From Hafnia paralvei ATCC 29927 (GTDB lineage Bacteria > Pseudomonadota > Gammaproteobacteria > Enterobacterales > Enterobacteriaceae): a DNA stretch of 64,000 nucleotides. The stretch's first letter is position 1. Each line of letters begins with the position of its first letter. The notes beneath the pieces are model-generated. The model was not told the DNA's origin. It searched no databases and saw only the letters and a program-made list of their open reading frames with translations. A program made the position numbers and the translations under genes. The stretch is taken from the NCBI RefSeq assembly GCF_001655005.1, contig NZ_LXET01000046.1, forward strand, positions 186,001 through 250,000. Direction: 5' to 3'. Shown here in pieces: positions 8,876-16,786 of this stretch.

Positions 8876-10137
8876 CCTTTCAGCAACTCCATATGTTCAG
8901 CGGTGAAAACAACCTGAGGGCGAGCTTTACGAACGTGTTCTACGGCTTGTTCCAACGTCAGCGCGGGATAACGCTGCACCAACCACGCGGTAACCACCAG
9001 CGCACTGCGCGAAAGACCTAGCGCACAGTGAATAAGTACGCTGCCGTGCGTTACGCGCAACTGCTCCAACTTATCAACGGCTCGGCGTAGCGTCGCTTCA
9101 TCTGGATTAACGAGATCCAGCATGGGCACACAGTAATAAGTAACGCTTTGTGTTACTCGGGGGCGAGAAAACTCACTGGTCAAATCCAGTACCGCCTGCT
9201 GTGCGATAGGTTTGCGCGGATATGTCCCAAGGAACACGCCATCCGTTAATGGGCTATAGGCCGGTAAATGGCGAGTATACAGATACATAGAGATCGTCAT
9301 TCCAACTCGCCATGGCAACAACAGCCACCAAACGGCGGGAGTTAACCGCCCTTTATCATCTTTTTGTAACGCATCAACGCCGAGTAGGCCGTAAGCCAAC
9401 GCCACAATCAGCAACGACAATGTGGGCCACCACAACCAAGCGGTCAAAAAAGTCCCAGCCAAACACGCCAGCGAACCGCAGAGATAACGAATAGCCAAAA
9501 CCCTGTACTTAGCTGAGGCACTACGCCAGAGCCACTTCCCCGGCTCCGGTATCATCCAGTCAATAACCATTCCGACTGCCAGCCCCGTAATCACATCAAT
9601 AAAGTGATGTTGCCAAGTCGTCAAAACAGAAACGGCGATCAGCAAAAACCAGCCGCTGTTCAGCATTTGCCATTTCCCAGCGAGATGACGCTGAAAATGG
9701 CGCCATAACAGCCAACACAAAATAATATGCAAAGATGGCGACTGGTTGTACGGCAAATCAAACTGTTCAAGCTGGCCAAATAACCAACCGGCGAGACCGG
9801 GAATCTCCGGCCTCGTGAAGGTAAATCTCAGCGGAAATAGTAAAAAGCCAGCGCAGGCAACAAGCGATGCAAGTACCAATCGGCACACCAACCGACGTTG
9901 TTCGTTCAGCGACGTGCAGACGAACAGCGATAGACCGTACAGCAGATCCAGACTCCAGTAGGGAATGATGGTCAACGGCACAAAGGGAATATAGTGTTCC
10001 CAGCCAAAAACCAGACTGCCAATGTTATCTCGCCCAGCGGTAAATTGATTAACTTGCCCGTAAGTTAAAAAGAAAAACGGGGCAAGCAGAATCAGCCAGC
10101 CCATTCCCTGCCAGTAGACGGAGCGCCGAGTGGTCAT
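8851..10137 (-). CDS. ynbD: PAP2-like / dual-specificity phosphatase fusion (YnbD)
   Basis: 428 aa from the ATG that overlaps the ynbC stop (ATGA); E. coli YnbD is about 430 aa. The N-terminal two thirds are membrane-embedded with a PAP2-like core: SPSLH near residue 140 and HHFID about 45 residues later. The usual Arg of the SR-x5-H-x3-D motif is absent, so it resembles the His-His-Asp triads of the Aur1/sphingomyelin-synthase branch. The C-terminal domain is a dual-specificity phosphatase with the loop HCALGLSRS (HCx5RS). Family knowledge allows lipid-phosphate or head-group chemistry by both domains. Dephosphorylation of a phosphatidyl-alcohol phosphate made by YnbA is my inference. Confidence 0.88.
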   Translation of the reverse strand: MTTRRSVYWQGMGWLILLAPFFFLTYGQVNQFTAGRDNIGSLVFGWEHYIPFVPLTIIPYWSLDLLYGLSLFVCTSLNEQRRLVCRLVLASLVACAGFLLFPLRFTFTRPEIPGLAGWLFGQLEQFDLPYNQSPSLHIILCWLLWRHFQRHLAGKWQMLNSGWFLLIAVSVLTTWQHHFIDVITGLAVGMVIDWMIPEPGKWLWRSASAKYRVLAIRYLCGSLACLAGTFLTAWLWWPTLSLLIVALAYGLLGVDALQKDDKGRLTPAVWWLLLPWRVGMTISMYLYTRHLPAYSPLTDGVFLGTYPRKPIAQQAVLDLTSEFSRPRVTQSVTYYCVPMLDLVNPDEATLRRAVDKLEQLRVTHGSVLIHCALGLSRSALVVTAWLVQRYPALTLEQAVEHVRKARPQVVFTAEHMELLKGWTTKITV

Positions 10138-11894
10138 GATGCGCGACGTACCGCCATAGACACCGTGAAAATCCCCCACTCGTCAATGAGCTGGGCGCAT
10201 TTATCGAAACCAGCCTCCCGCACCAGAGCATCCATTTCTCCCTGAGTACGCACTCGCATTACCCACGCTTTGCCGTCTTTATGACTAGTAAGCGACCAAG
10301 CGATGGTTTTCAACTGTGGATGCCAAGGCTGTCCGGTATAAATCAGAATCCCACCCGGCTCAATCGCCTCCGCCAGCCCAGCCAAAGAATTACGTACCAG
10401 CGTATTCTCCGGAAACAGTTCATACAGCCCGGAGACAATCCCAAGCGTCGGGCGAGGTTCCAGCGCGGCCAGTTCTTCACGATTGAACGCATCACCCTGT
10501 TCAAAGCGGGCGCGTCCGGCCATGCCACGGCTGGCAATCATCTCCTGCCCTTTTGATACATTCAGCTCACTGTAGTCGCGCAGCAGGATTTCATTCACTA
10601 CAGTTTCACCCTCCAGCGCATCAAGCACATAGCGCCCGTGACCGGCAGCAACATCCACCACTCGCACCGTTTTACCCTGCTCCGCAAGTGTAACGACCGC
10701 CTGCTGAATCAGCGTCTGTAGATGAATCTTACGCTGGCGTATTCCTTTCCAACCCACGCTATTGAGATAGTTTTTGTCGATCAGGCGTCCCAACGCGCTG
10801 CTGCCCTGCGGCTGATTACGGTAGACATAATCCAGCGTACTGCCGGAATCAAATCCTGTATCAAACCCCAGACGTACTCCTGCGGACTGAGTACCCAAAA
10901 TCTTCATACCATAACGTAAACCACGGTACACAATATCGTCCATAGAGTAGGGTTCCGGCCCACCACTTAACATTCGCCAAGTATCAGCCCCCTGACTCCA
11001 ACGGTCTTCATTGCTGTAATCAAAACGCTGCGCGGGTTTGGAATAGAGGGTGCCAATAAACTCGCGCATTTTATCGAACGCCAGATGTCTCTCTTTCTCA
11101 CCCAATGTATCGTGATAAAACCCTGGTAAAACATGTAGTTCCTTCTGCAGATTGCGCAATCGCTGATAGAAATCGATCTGCGGCTGCCGGTGTACAACGT
11201 AATCCTCTCCTGAAACCAGCATCTGTACAGGTAGCGTAATCGCGCTGGCATCGCTGACAATACGCTCTGCCGTTTTGTAGAGGTCGAGCAGAATATTGAC
11301 CGCAATGGGGCGGGTAATTAACGGATCGTGGTTGAAACTCTCTACCCGTTCCGGGTCATGAGTCAGGTACTTGCCCTTCACATAGGAGTTAACGAAAAAG
11401 AGACCACGTAGGCGATGCATCAATGCCAATCCTGGGCGGGCAAACGGCACATACAGTTTGACCTTAAAGGCAGGGGATGCCAGAACAAGGCCGCGAATAG
11501 TCGGGGCGTAATCATGTGCCCACGTGGCCGCCAGAACTGCGCCGACGCTTTGCGCCACTACCACCACATCTTCCATTGACGCCTGACTATCGGCTGCGGC
11601 AAAACGGACAAACTCATCAACATCCTGTACCGAACGCGCTAGCGACGGGCTATAGCCTCGCTGACCTGGCGAACAGCCATGGCCACGCGCATCCCACGCG
11701 TAAAAAGCCGTATCCGGCATCGCCAGTTCATCGACGATATGCTGTAGACGGCCGGAATGTTCATGACCACGATGAAATAAAACAATCACTTTTGGCGTTA
11801 CACCCGCCGACGTTGCAGGCCAATAGCGATAAAACAGCTCCGTATGATCGCTGGTCAAAAATTGCCGCTCATCCGGCGTCCGTGTATTAATCAT
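10134..11894 (-). CDS. ynbC: Alpha/beta hydrolase - methyltransferase fusion (YnbC)
   Basis: 586 aa, matching the size of E. coli YnbC (585). The first 280 residues are an alpha/beta hydrolase of monoacylglycerol-lipase type with oxyanion segment LFHRGHEHSGR and nucleophile elbow VVAQSVGA (Ala replaces the first Gly of GxSxG). A catalytic His is likely in GFYHDTLGE. The C-terminal part from about residue 395 is a class I SAM methyltransferase with motif I VDVAAGHGRYVLDAL. The start overlaps the upstream acyltransferase by 8 nt, and an AGGAA RBS precedes it. Lipase plus methyltransferase in one chain suggests modification of a lipid. The true substrate is unknown. Confidence 0.88.
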   Translation of the reverse strand: MINTRTPDERQFLTSDHTELFYRYWPATSAGVTPKVIVLFHRGHEHSGRLQHIVDELAMPDTAFYAWDARGHGCSPGQRGYSPSLARSVQDVDEFVRFAAADSQASMEDVVVVAQSVGAVLAATWAHDYAPTIRGLVLASPAFKVKLYVPFARPGLALMHRLRGLFFVNSYVKGKYLTHDPERVESFNHDPLITRPIAVNILLDLYKTAERIVSDASAITLPVQMLVSGEDYVVHRQPQIDFYQRLRNLQKELHVLPGFYHDTLGEKERHLAFDKMREFIGTLYSKPAQRFDYSNEDRWSQGADTWRMLSGGPEPYSMDDIVYRGLRYGMKILGTQSAGVRLGFDTGFDSGSTLDYVYRNQPQGSSALGRLIDKNYLNSVGWKGIRQRKIHLQTLIQQAVVTLAEQGKTVRVVDVAAGHGRYVLDALEGETVVNEILLRDYSELNVSKGQEMIASRGMAGRARFEQGDAFNREELAALEPRPTLGIVSGLYELFPENTLVRNSLAGLAEAIEPGGILIYTGQPWHPQLKTIAWSLTSHKDGKAWVMRVRTQGEMDALVREAGFDKCAQLIDEWGIFTVSMAVRRAS

Positions 11895-12528
11895 GAGAAT
11901 TATTTCCTGTTGTTTGTTGCGAAAGCGCCAACAACTGGTGCTTCAGATCGTCCATAAACACTTTTTTATCGCGATTAAAACTCAGCGCATCACCAATAGT
12001 GACGTCGATAAACAGGGGGAGTGGAATACGATTCCCTTTAGCCATCACTTGTTCGGTTCCCCGCAACCAAACGGGAATAATTGGCACTTCTGGCATACTT
12101 TGGCTTAGATGCCACAATCCGGACTTCAGCGGAGACAGTTTTCCAGGCTCTCCACGTGAGCCTTCTGGAAAGAGGATTAGCGTTTTGCCCTCACGCAGTG
12201 CCTGCTCACACAGCGCCAATGGGTTAGCTTCCCCACCCTTTCGCGAAATAGGAATAATGTTGAGAATATTGAGGGCAAACCATGCCATCCATTTATTACG
12301 TAAAAAATAATCCGCGGCAGCGACCGGATGCACCTCTGCTTGACGACATAGAGGAAAAAGAGAAAGTAACGCAAAAACATCCATATGGCTGTTGTGATTA
12401 GCCACCACTATCGCCGGCCCACTTTTTGGCAGCGTCTCACGATGCTTCACACGCAGGCCAAGCCACAGCCAAATGACTGGCCAGACAATACACAGCGAAA
12501 ACAACAGGCGAAGAATACGTGTCATCAT
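11887..12528 (-). CDS. PlsC-like lysophospholipid acyltransferase
   Basis: 213 aa acyltransferase of the PlsC/AGPAT family. The HX4D catalytic motif is in NHNSHMD (about residues 44-50), and the phosphate-binding motif is FPEGSRG. A hydrophobic N-terminal segment (ILRLLFSLCIVWPVIWLWLGL) anchors it to the inner membrane. Expected reaction: acyl transfer to a 1-acyl-glycerophosphate or a similar lysolipid. It lies 3 nt after ynbB and overlaps ynbC, so it belongs to the operon. As I recall, the E. coli K-12 ynb cluster has only ynbABCD, so this gene makes the set closer to a complete lipid pathway. Confidence 0.88.
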   Translation of the reverse strand: MMTRILRLLFSLCIVWPVIWLWLGLRVKHRETLPKSGPAIVVANHNSHMDVFALLSLFPLCRQAEVHPVAAADYFLRNKWMAWFALNILNIIPISRKGGEANPLALCEQALREGKTLILFPEGSRGEPGKLSPLKSGLWHLSQSMPEVPIIPVWLRGTEQVMAKGNRIPLPLFIDVTIGDALSFNRDKKVFMDDLKHQLLALSQQTTGNNSHD

Positions 12529-12531
12529 AGA

Positions 12532-13449
12532 TTAATAGCAGAAATAGCGAATGAAATGGAAGAAGACCGGCGCGGTGAAGATAAGAGAATCCAGTCTGTC
12601 TAGAATGCCACCATGCCCTGGCAACAGCGTGCCGCTATCCTTAACGCCGATATCACGTTTAATTGCAGACATCACTACATCGCCACAAAAACCAGTTATC
12701 CCAATAATAACGCCCGCCAACAGCGCCATTGGCCAAGCTAACGGCGTAAGCAAGGGACCTAGCACTGCAGCCACTAAGGCCGTCGTCACCACGCCCCCGA
12801 GTAACCCCGCTAACGTCTTGTTAGGGCTGACCTTCGGAGTCACTCTGATACGGCCAAGAGATTTTCCCCACAGATATTGCGCAATATCGTTGAACTCCGT
12901 CAGACCGACGAGAAACAGCACCAGCAGAGCCCCCGTCTGCTTACCATCAGCAGGTAACATCAGTAAAAAAGCAACATGGCTAAAGGCAAAAACGGTGGTC
13001 ATCAAACTCCAGTGTAGCTGGGATGCCGTACGTAGAAAGCCCTGCGTATCTCCTGCAATCACCATACGCGCCGGTAAAAACAAAAAAACATAGATAGGGA
13101 TAAATACCACAAACATTCCGTACCAACCGATACCAATCAGCCAGTAGTTAATGGGAATAACAACAAACATCCATAACAGTGGCATGCGGTCGGATTGTCG
13201 TGACGGCACCAATGTCAGAAACTCTTTTAGCGCCATAAAGCTGACCAACGCGAAAAATATCAGCGCCAACCAATGAGGGCTAAGTAGCGCCAGCGAAAAC
13301 AGTATGATAATGACCCACCACGTTCGGATTCGTAGCGTTAGCTCCCGCCAGTCTTTACTCGGACGTAACAGCACCAGCAACCCATTCACCACCGTTGCCG
13401 CCAGTAGAATTGCAAAAACGACCGCGAGGGATTTTTCCAGCATCATCAT
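12532..13449 (-). CDS. ynbB: CDP-diacylglycerol synthase-like protein (YnbB)
   Basis: 305 aa polytopic membrane protein of the CdsA family. It would activate phosphatidate with CTP to give CDP-diacylglycerol. The CdsA signature is intact near the C-terminus: SAIKRDIGVKD followed by LLPGHGGILDRLD, with the KR, KD, HGG and DRxD residues in place. Around eight hydrophobic segments are seen. It overlaps ynbA by 4 nt (ATGA). A housekeeping cdsA is expected elsewhere, so this is a dedicated second enzyme feeding YnbA. Confidence 0.92.
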   Translation of the reverse strand: MMMLEKSLAVVFAILLAATVVNGLLVLLRPSKDWRELTLRIRTWWVIIILFSLALLSPHWLALIFFALVSFMALKEFLTLVPSRQSDRMPLLWMFVVIPINYWLIGIGWYGMFVVFIPIYVFLFLPARMVIAGDTQGFLRTASQLHWSLMTTVFAFSHVAFLLMLPADGKQTGALLVLFLVGLTEFNDIAQYLWGKSLGRIRVTPKVSPNKTLAGLLGGVVTTALVAAVLGPLLTPLAWPMALLAGVIIGITGFCGDVVMSAIKRDIGVKDSGTLLPGHGGILDRLDSLIFTAPVFFHFIRYFCY

Positions 13450-14051
13450 TTCGCAACCTCATCACGTAGAACGCTACGGCAGCGGTTAATGACTGTCCAT
13501 ACCAGCAATAGGGTTGCAATCCCCCACATGACGTTGTTCCATTGCACAAGCTGCGGCCAGATCGCCAACGCGAGTCCCCAAGTACCAAATACCAATGCTC
13601 TGTCGCTTTTTCCCAAAGGCCCTGCATAGCTGCGTATACCGTTAATGGTTTGCGCTAAAACGCCACAAAACTCAGTCATTACTGCACAAAACAGCATGAC
13701 AAGAACCAACGGTATATTACTGTCGGGAAGCAACATAAAAGGAAGATAGAGTGCGATGTCGGAGAGCACATCCCCCGTTTCATTGAGGATAGCGCCGAGA
13801 CGAGATTTTTGGTTGCACTCACGAGCGAGCATGCCATCTAGTGCATTAAGCGCCATGCGTACAAACAACACGATGGGCAGCAGAATAAACAGACTTGGGC
13901 GAGGGAAAGCAATCAGCAACGCTCCCGTAATGAAGGAGAGCACCATCGCAGCGAGTGTAATATGGTTCGCGGTAATACGATGCCTATACAATAAGAACAT
14001 CAGTGGGCGCAAAAGCCCCTGAAAAGCGGGTTTGATCTGATAAAGCGTCAT
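13446..14051 (-). CDS. ynbA: CDP-alcohol phosphatidyltransferase-like protein (YnbA)
   Basis: 201 aa from the ATG preceded by AGGGAACAGAGTC; E. coli YnbA is also 201 aa. The frame is open 15 codons upstream without support. Polytopic membrane protein of the PgsA/PssA family, which transfers a phosphatidyl group from CDP-diacylglycerol to an alcohol. The family motif D-x2-DG-x2-AR-x8-G-x3-D-x3-D appears as NALDGMLAR, eight residues, GAILNETGD. The first and third acidic positions are therefore Asn. The rest of the motif is intact, so this is a divergent enzyme rather than a wreck. It is the first gene of the operon. Confidence 0.9.
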   Translation of the reverse strand: MTLYQIKPAFQGLLRPLMFLLYRHRITANHITLAAMVLSFITGALLIAFPRPSLFILLPIVLFVRMALNALDGMLARECNQKSRLGAILNETGDVLSDIALYLPFMLLPDSNIPLVLVMLFCAVMTEFCGVLAQTINGIRSYAGPLGKSDRALVFGTWGLALAIWPQLVQWNNVMWGIATLLLVWTVINRCRSVLRDEVAK

Positions 14052-14376
14052 GACTCTGTTCCCTGAACATTCGCAGATTTCGCCATGATGTCTCAATTAA
14101 GCTCACGATGAGAAGTATTTTTCTCAGCCTGAGGCAAAAATCAGAATTTATGATTTCTAAAAAGAAAATGTGCTAGAACCATGAGATGATTCATTAGCTT
14201 CGTTCGTTGATCATAGGTAAATGTTGTGGACACTGAAGCTGGCCAGTGGGAAAGAAATGTTGAAAAATAGACATTCGTCAGCGCCATGTACGTACAAATT
14301 ATTCCTCATGGAACATCAGCCAGCTCCCATGGTCATTTTCTACTAAGAAGCTTTTAAATTCCCTTGCCCACTATAA
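14052..14376. other. Region upstream of the ynb operon
   Basis: 325 bp without a gene. It must hold the ynbA promoter on the minus strand, but I could not assign convincing -35 and -10 elements. A short palindrome, CTCAG-G-CTGAG, lies near 14126-14136. Nothing else stands out. Confidence 0.4.
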
Positions 14377-14787
14377 TCAAAAGATTTTTAAGGCAACACT
14401 CATTTTTTGATTAGCGATAATTTTCTTATCATCATTCCGGATATATTTAGATAAGCTATTTTTGATAGTCCAGCCGAATTCAATCAAAGAAGACGCTTGT
14501 TTTTCTATAACAACTCCTGAGCCTGCCATTTATCGCATCAACAGAGACCTTAAGAACACCACTTATCTCCTTGAGGCTTAAATTGCACTGCATCAAATAA
14601 ACTATTTCCCATTCTTTTTCTGTGAAAAGATCGGATGGTGCCTGAAAAACTGCATGCTGATTTATTTTACCTGTAAGCAATGATATGGGGTGATAATATT
14701 CACATGCCTTACGCTGATGATAGTCCCCACACAAACATTGTTTTTATCAAAGAGCGGCTCTTGTGCGTTTTTTCTTTGCATTTCCAT
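14377..14787 (-). pseudogene. Degraded PAS-LuxR transcription regulator
   Basis: Three reading frames in succession recall one small PAS-LuxR regulator. From ATG 14787 (good RBS GGAAGAG), the first frame gives QEPLFDKNNVCVGTI, typical of the end of a PAS domain. A shift near 14690 leads to ISLLTGKINQHAVFQAP and a LuxR-type helix-turn-helix (LFTEKEWEIVYLMQCNLSL). That frame stops at 14480-14482. A second shift at the TCTTCTTT near there restores SLIEFGWTIKNSLSKYI and runs to a stop at 14377. Most of the PAS domain is missing. I infer an inactivated regulator with two frameshifts and an N-terminal truncation. Its target, if any, is unknown. Confidence 0.6.
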
Positions 14788-14843
14788 AATTTTACTCTTC
14801 CATTGAAACGACTGGGTCAGGTTGAAAAACCCAGCCATTTTTA

Positions 14844-15461
14844 TTATTTCACCGGTGTGAAATCGAGTCCTTTAAACATTCTCTCAGGATTACCCCGTGT
14901 GATTTGATGATGAAACATCCTGCGTTGAGCCTTAATTTCACTTTGCATATTTTGCTGCTGTTGCTCGAGCTTATGAGCAATTAACAGCTTCGCCAGCCGT
15001 TTATTCGCATGCTGGCTACGCTCGGTTTGCACTTTAACCACGATGCCGCTGGCAAGGTGGGTTGCGCGAATAGCAGACTCCGTTTTATTAACATGCTGCC
15101 CGCCAGGACCGGATGATTTAAGGGATTCAAACTTTATTTCCCCCTCTATCACCACGTCCTCAAAGCAGTAACGTGCAACACCGATAAACCAGTTTTTTCT
15201 GCCATTCCCACCACGCCATGGGCTTTCACACGTCCACTGCAAAGTGCCGCACCAAATATTCGAAATGTGTTCTGCCGCATCTCCGTCAAGCGAGAGCAAA
15301 ACAGAGCGCAAAGTGCCAGCGCGTAGGGCCGGTTCCTGTTCTGCAACCGTGACTTTCACACCCAGCGCTGCCGCTTCTTTTTGCAACTGCTTTAACGCCA
15401 GCGCGACGGCTAAAGCACATTCATCCGGCCCCTGAGCTGAAGAGATCTGCAATAAAATCAT
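14844..15461 (-). CDS. prfH: Ribosome-rescue release factor PrfH
   Basis: 205 aa class I release-factor homologue lacking the codon-recognition domain. The peptidyl-tRNA hydrolysis loop SSGPGGQHVNKTESA is intact (GGQ at 120-122), and the basic C-terminal tail typical of domain 3 is present. PrfH proteins are known partners of RtcB2 RNA ligases. PrfH releases the nascent chain from ribosomes cleaved in the 16S decoding centre and RtcB2 reseals the rRNA. The start overlaps the rtcB2 stop by 4 nt, so translation is coupled. This copy looks full length, unlike the shortened K-12 gene. Confidence 0.93.
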   Translation of the reverse strand: MILLQISSAQGPDECALAVALALKQLQKEAAALGVKVTVAEQEPALRAGTLRSVLLSLDGDAAEHISNIWCGTLQWTCESPWRGGNGRKNWFIGVARYCFEDVVIEGEIKFESLKSSGPGGQHVNKTESAIRATHLASGIVVKVQTERSQHANKRLAKLLIAHKLEQQQQNMQSEIKAQRRMFHHQITRGNPERMFKGLDFTPVK

Positions 15462-16570
15462 ACAGTTTCTCCACTGGTTTTATAGGTCAGAACCGGTTTG
15501 AGACGAGCAACCACCGTGATGAGTCCCGCTTGTTGCAAGGAATCAACAATCGTATCGATGGGCTTATACGCCTGCGGCGCTTCCTGATAAATCAGCTGAC
15601 GGTCGCGGCAAATAACACGGCTGCCAAAATGCGTGCGTGACATTTGATCGACGGTGAATTTTGCTGACAACCGATCTTTGCATTCCGAGCGCATCCATTT
15701 CCTGCCAGCTCCGTGTGCCAGAGAAAACAAACTTTCTGCGTCTGGATGAGGCTCCACTAAATAGCTGAAATCCCCGCGAGAGCCGGGAATAACAACCAAC
15801 CCCCGATCTGACGGAGTCGCACCTTTGCGATGAAGCCAGCCATCAATGCCATTGACCGAGGTTTTTTGCAGGAAATTATGCGCAATATCAAGCAACTGCT
15901 GTCCATCGGTACGCAGGCGTTCCATTATTCTGCGAGCAATAAAGTGGCGATTGCAGACGGCAAAATCCAGCGCGTGTTGATGCTGGTTCAAATAATCGCC
16001 GGATTCCGGCGAATCCTGCTCCAGCCCGTGATGTCCGTACTCGCGAATATGAGCTTCCAGAATAGCCTGACCTAATCCACGTGAACCGCTGTGAACCAGT
16101 AAAATCAGCCTTTTTTTATCAAGCGCTGAAAACGGCGTGAATATCTCATCAATCTGTAAAAACTCAGCGAAATGATTACCGCCGCCAATGGTGCCTAATG
16201 AATAGCAATGGCTAAATTCGGCGGGAATATCAGCCAGTAAGTGTTCTTCCAGCGGGCCATCGATATTTCCCAGCCGTTTTTCCAGTTTATCCAGCGACTG
16301 TTTAGCGACAGCTAAATCCGTCAGCCACACAGACATGCCGCAGCCAATATCATTGCCGATCAGTGCGGGATAAAAACGATGTTGTGAAAAGAAAGCGGCA
16401 CCGACAGGATAACCACGACCGGGATGTAAATCTGGCATCCCTGTAACTTGGACCATGTCGGGTAAATTTGCCGTTGTTTCGAGCTGTTGGATTGCTTTGC
16501 CTTCAATCCAGGTGTGTTCAGACGCGATATATGAGACGCGTGGCGACACGGAGCGAATAATATTGCTCAT
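15458..16570 (-). CDS. RNA ligase RtcB2
   Basis: 370 aa RtcB-family RNA ligase. It joins 2',3'-cyclic phosphate and 5'-hydroxyl ends using GTP and Mn2+. Metal-ligand motifs GNDIGCGMS (Asp74, Cys77), GGGNHFAEF (His133) and LVHSGSRGLG are present, and the guanylylated histidine is H286 in LAHGAGR. The paralogue type that pairs with prfH is called RtcB2. The ATG at 16570 has AGGA 8 nt upstream; a TTG seven codons earlier is unlikely. A 16-codon leader ORF precedes it by 89 nt. The expected job is repair of decoding-centre 16S rRNA cuts such as those made by colicin E3-type nucleases. Confidence 0.93.
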   Translation of the reverse strand: MSNIIRSVSPRVSYIASEHTWIEGKAIQQLETTANLPDMVQVTGMPDLHPGRGYPVGAAFFSQHRFYPALIGNDIGCGMSVWLTDLAVAKQSLDKLEKRLGNIDGPLEEHLLADIPAEFSHCYSLGTIGGGNHFAEFLQIDEIFTPFSALDKKRLILLVHSGSRGLGQAILEAHIREYGHHGLEQDSPESGDYLNQHQHALDFAVCNRHFIARRIMERLRTDGQQLLDIAHNFLQKTSVNGIDGWLHRKGATPSDRGLVVIPGSRGDFSYLVEPHPDAESLFSLAHGAGRKWMRSECKDRLSAKFTVDQMSRTHFGSRVICRDRQLIYQEAPQAYKPIDTIVDSLQQAGLITVVARLKPVLTYKTSGETV

Positions 16571-16606
16571 TAAACCAATCCTGACGATCAATTATTAAAT
16601 TTAGGA

Positions 16607-16660
16607 TGTGGCAGGCCGTAGCCAGAGCAATACCTGAAAACAAAAAGAAGACAGGGCTAT
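16607..16660 (-). terminator. Possible attenuator between leader ORF and rtcB2
   Basis: Just at the end of the leader ORF, CAGGC pairs with GCCCTG (one bulged C) around ATAATA, and is followed by the pyrimidine run TCTTCTTTTTGTTTT. This is a weak but complete intrinsic-terminator layout upstream of rtcB2. Folding strength is estimated by eye only. Confidence 0.35.
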
Positions 16661-16710
16661 TATGCCTGGGAACGAGACCTGCAAAGGGTAAACATAGCTT
16701 GTCGTTGCAT
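16660..16710 (-). CDS. Leader peptide ORF upstream of rtcB2-prfH
   Basis: Sixteen codons: MQRQAMFTLCRSRSQA. Its ribosome-binding site AAAGGAGGT (16717-16725) lies 6 nt before the ATG and pairs with eight or nine bases of the 16S 3' end, which is exceptional. Codons 8-10 contain CCTTTGC (plus-strand 16681-16687), complementary to GCAAAGG in the RBS region (plus-strand 16721-16727), so the RBS can be masked in cis. It lies just upstream of rtcB2-prfH. I infer a regulatory leader that reports ribosome competence. Function is unproven, and no homologue was searched. Confidence 0.6.
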   Translation of the reverse strand: MQRQAMFTLCRSRSQA

Positions 16711-16757
16711 GGTGTGACCTCCTTTGCTGAGTAAGTGATAGGGTTTAAAACGGGGCG

Positions 16758-16786
16758 ATACTACATAATAAAAAACACTCTGACAA
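16758..16786 (-). promoter_or_regulatory. Sigma-70 promoter for the leader-rtcB2-prfH unit
   Basis: On the minus strand TTGTCA (16781-16786) and TAGTAT (16758-16763) are 17 bp apart. Transcription would start near 16751, about 40 nt before the leader ATG. No sigma-54 motif of the kind used by the classic rtcBA operon was noticed here. Confidence 0.5.

Noticed and set aside
12551..13093. 180-codon open frame antisense to ynbB
   Set aside because: Mirror of a membrane-protein gene; the product has no recognisable motif.
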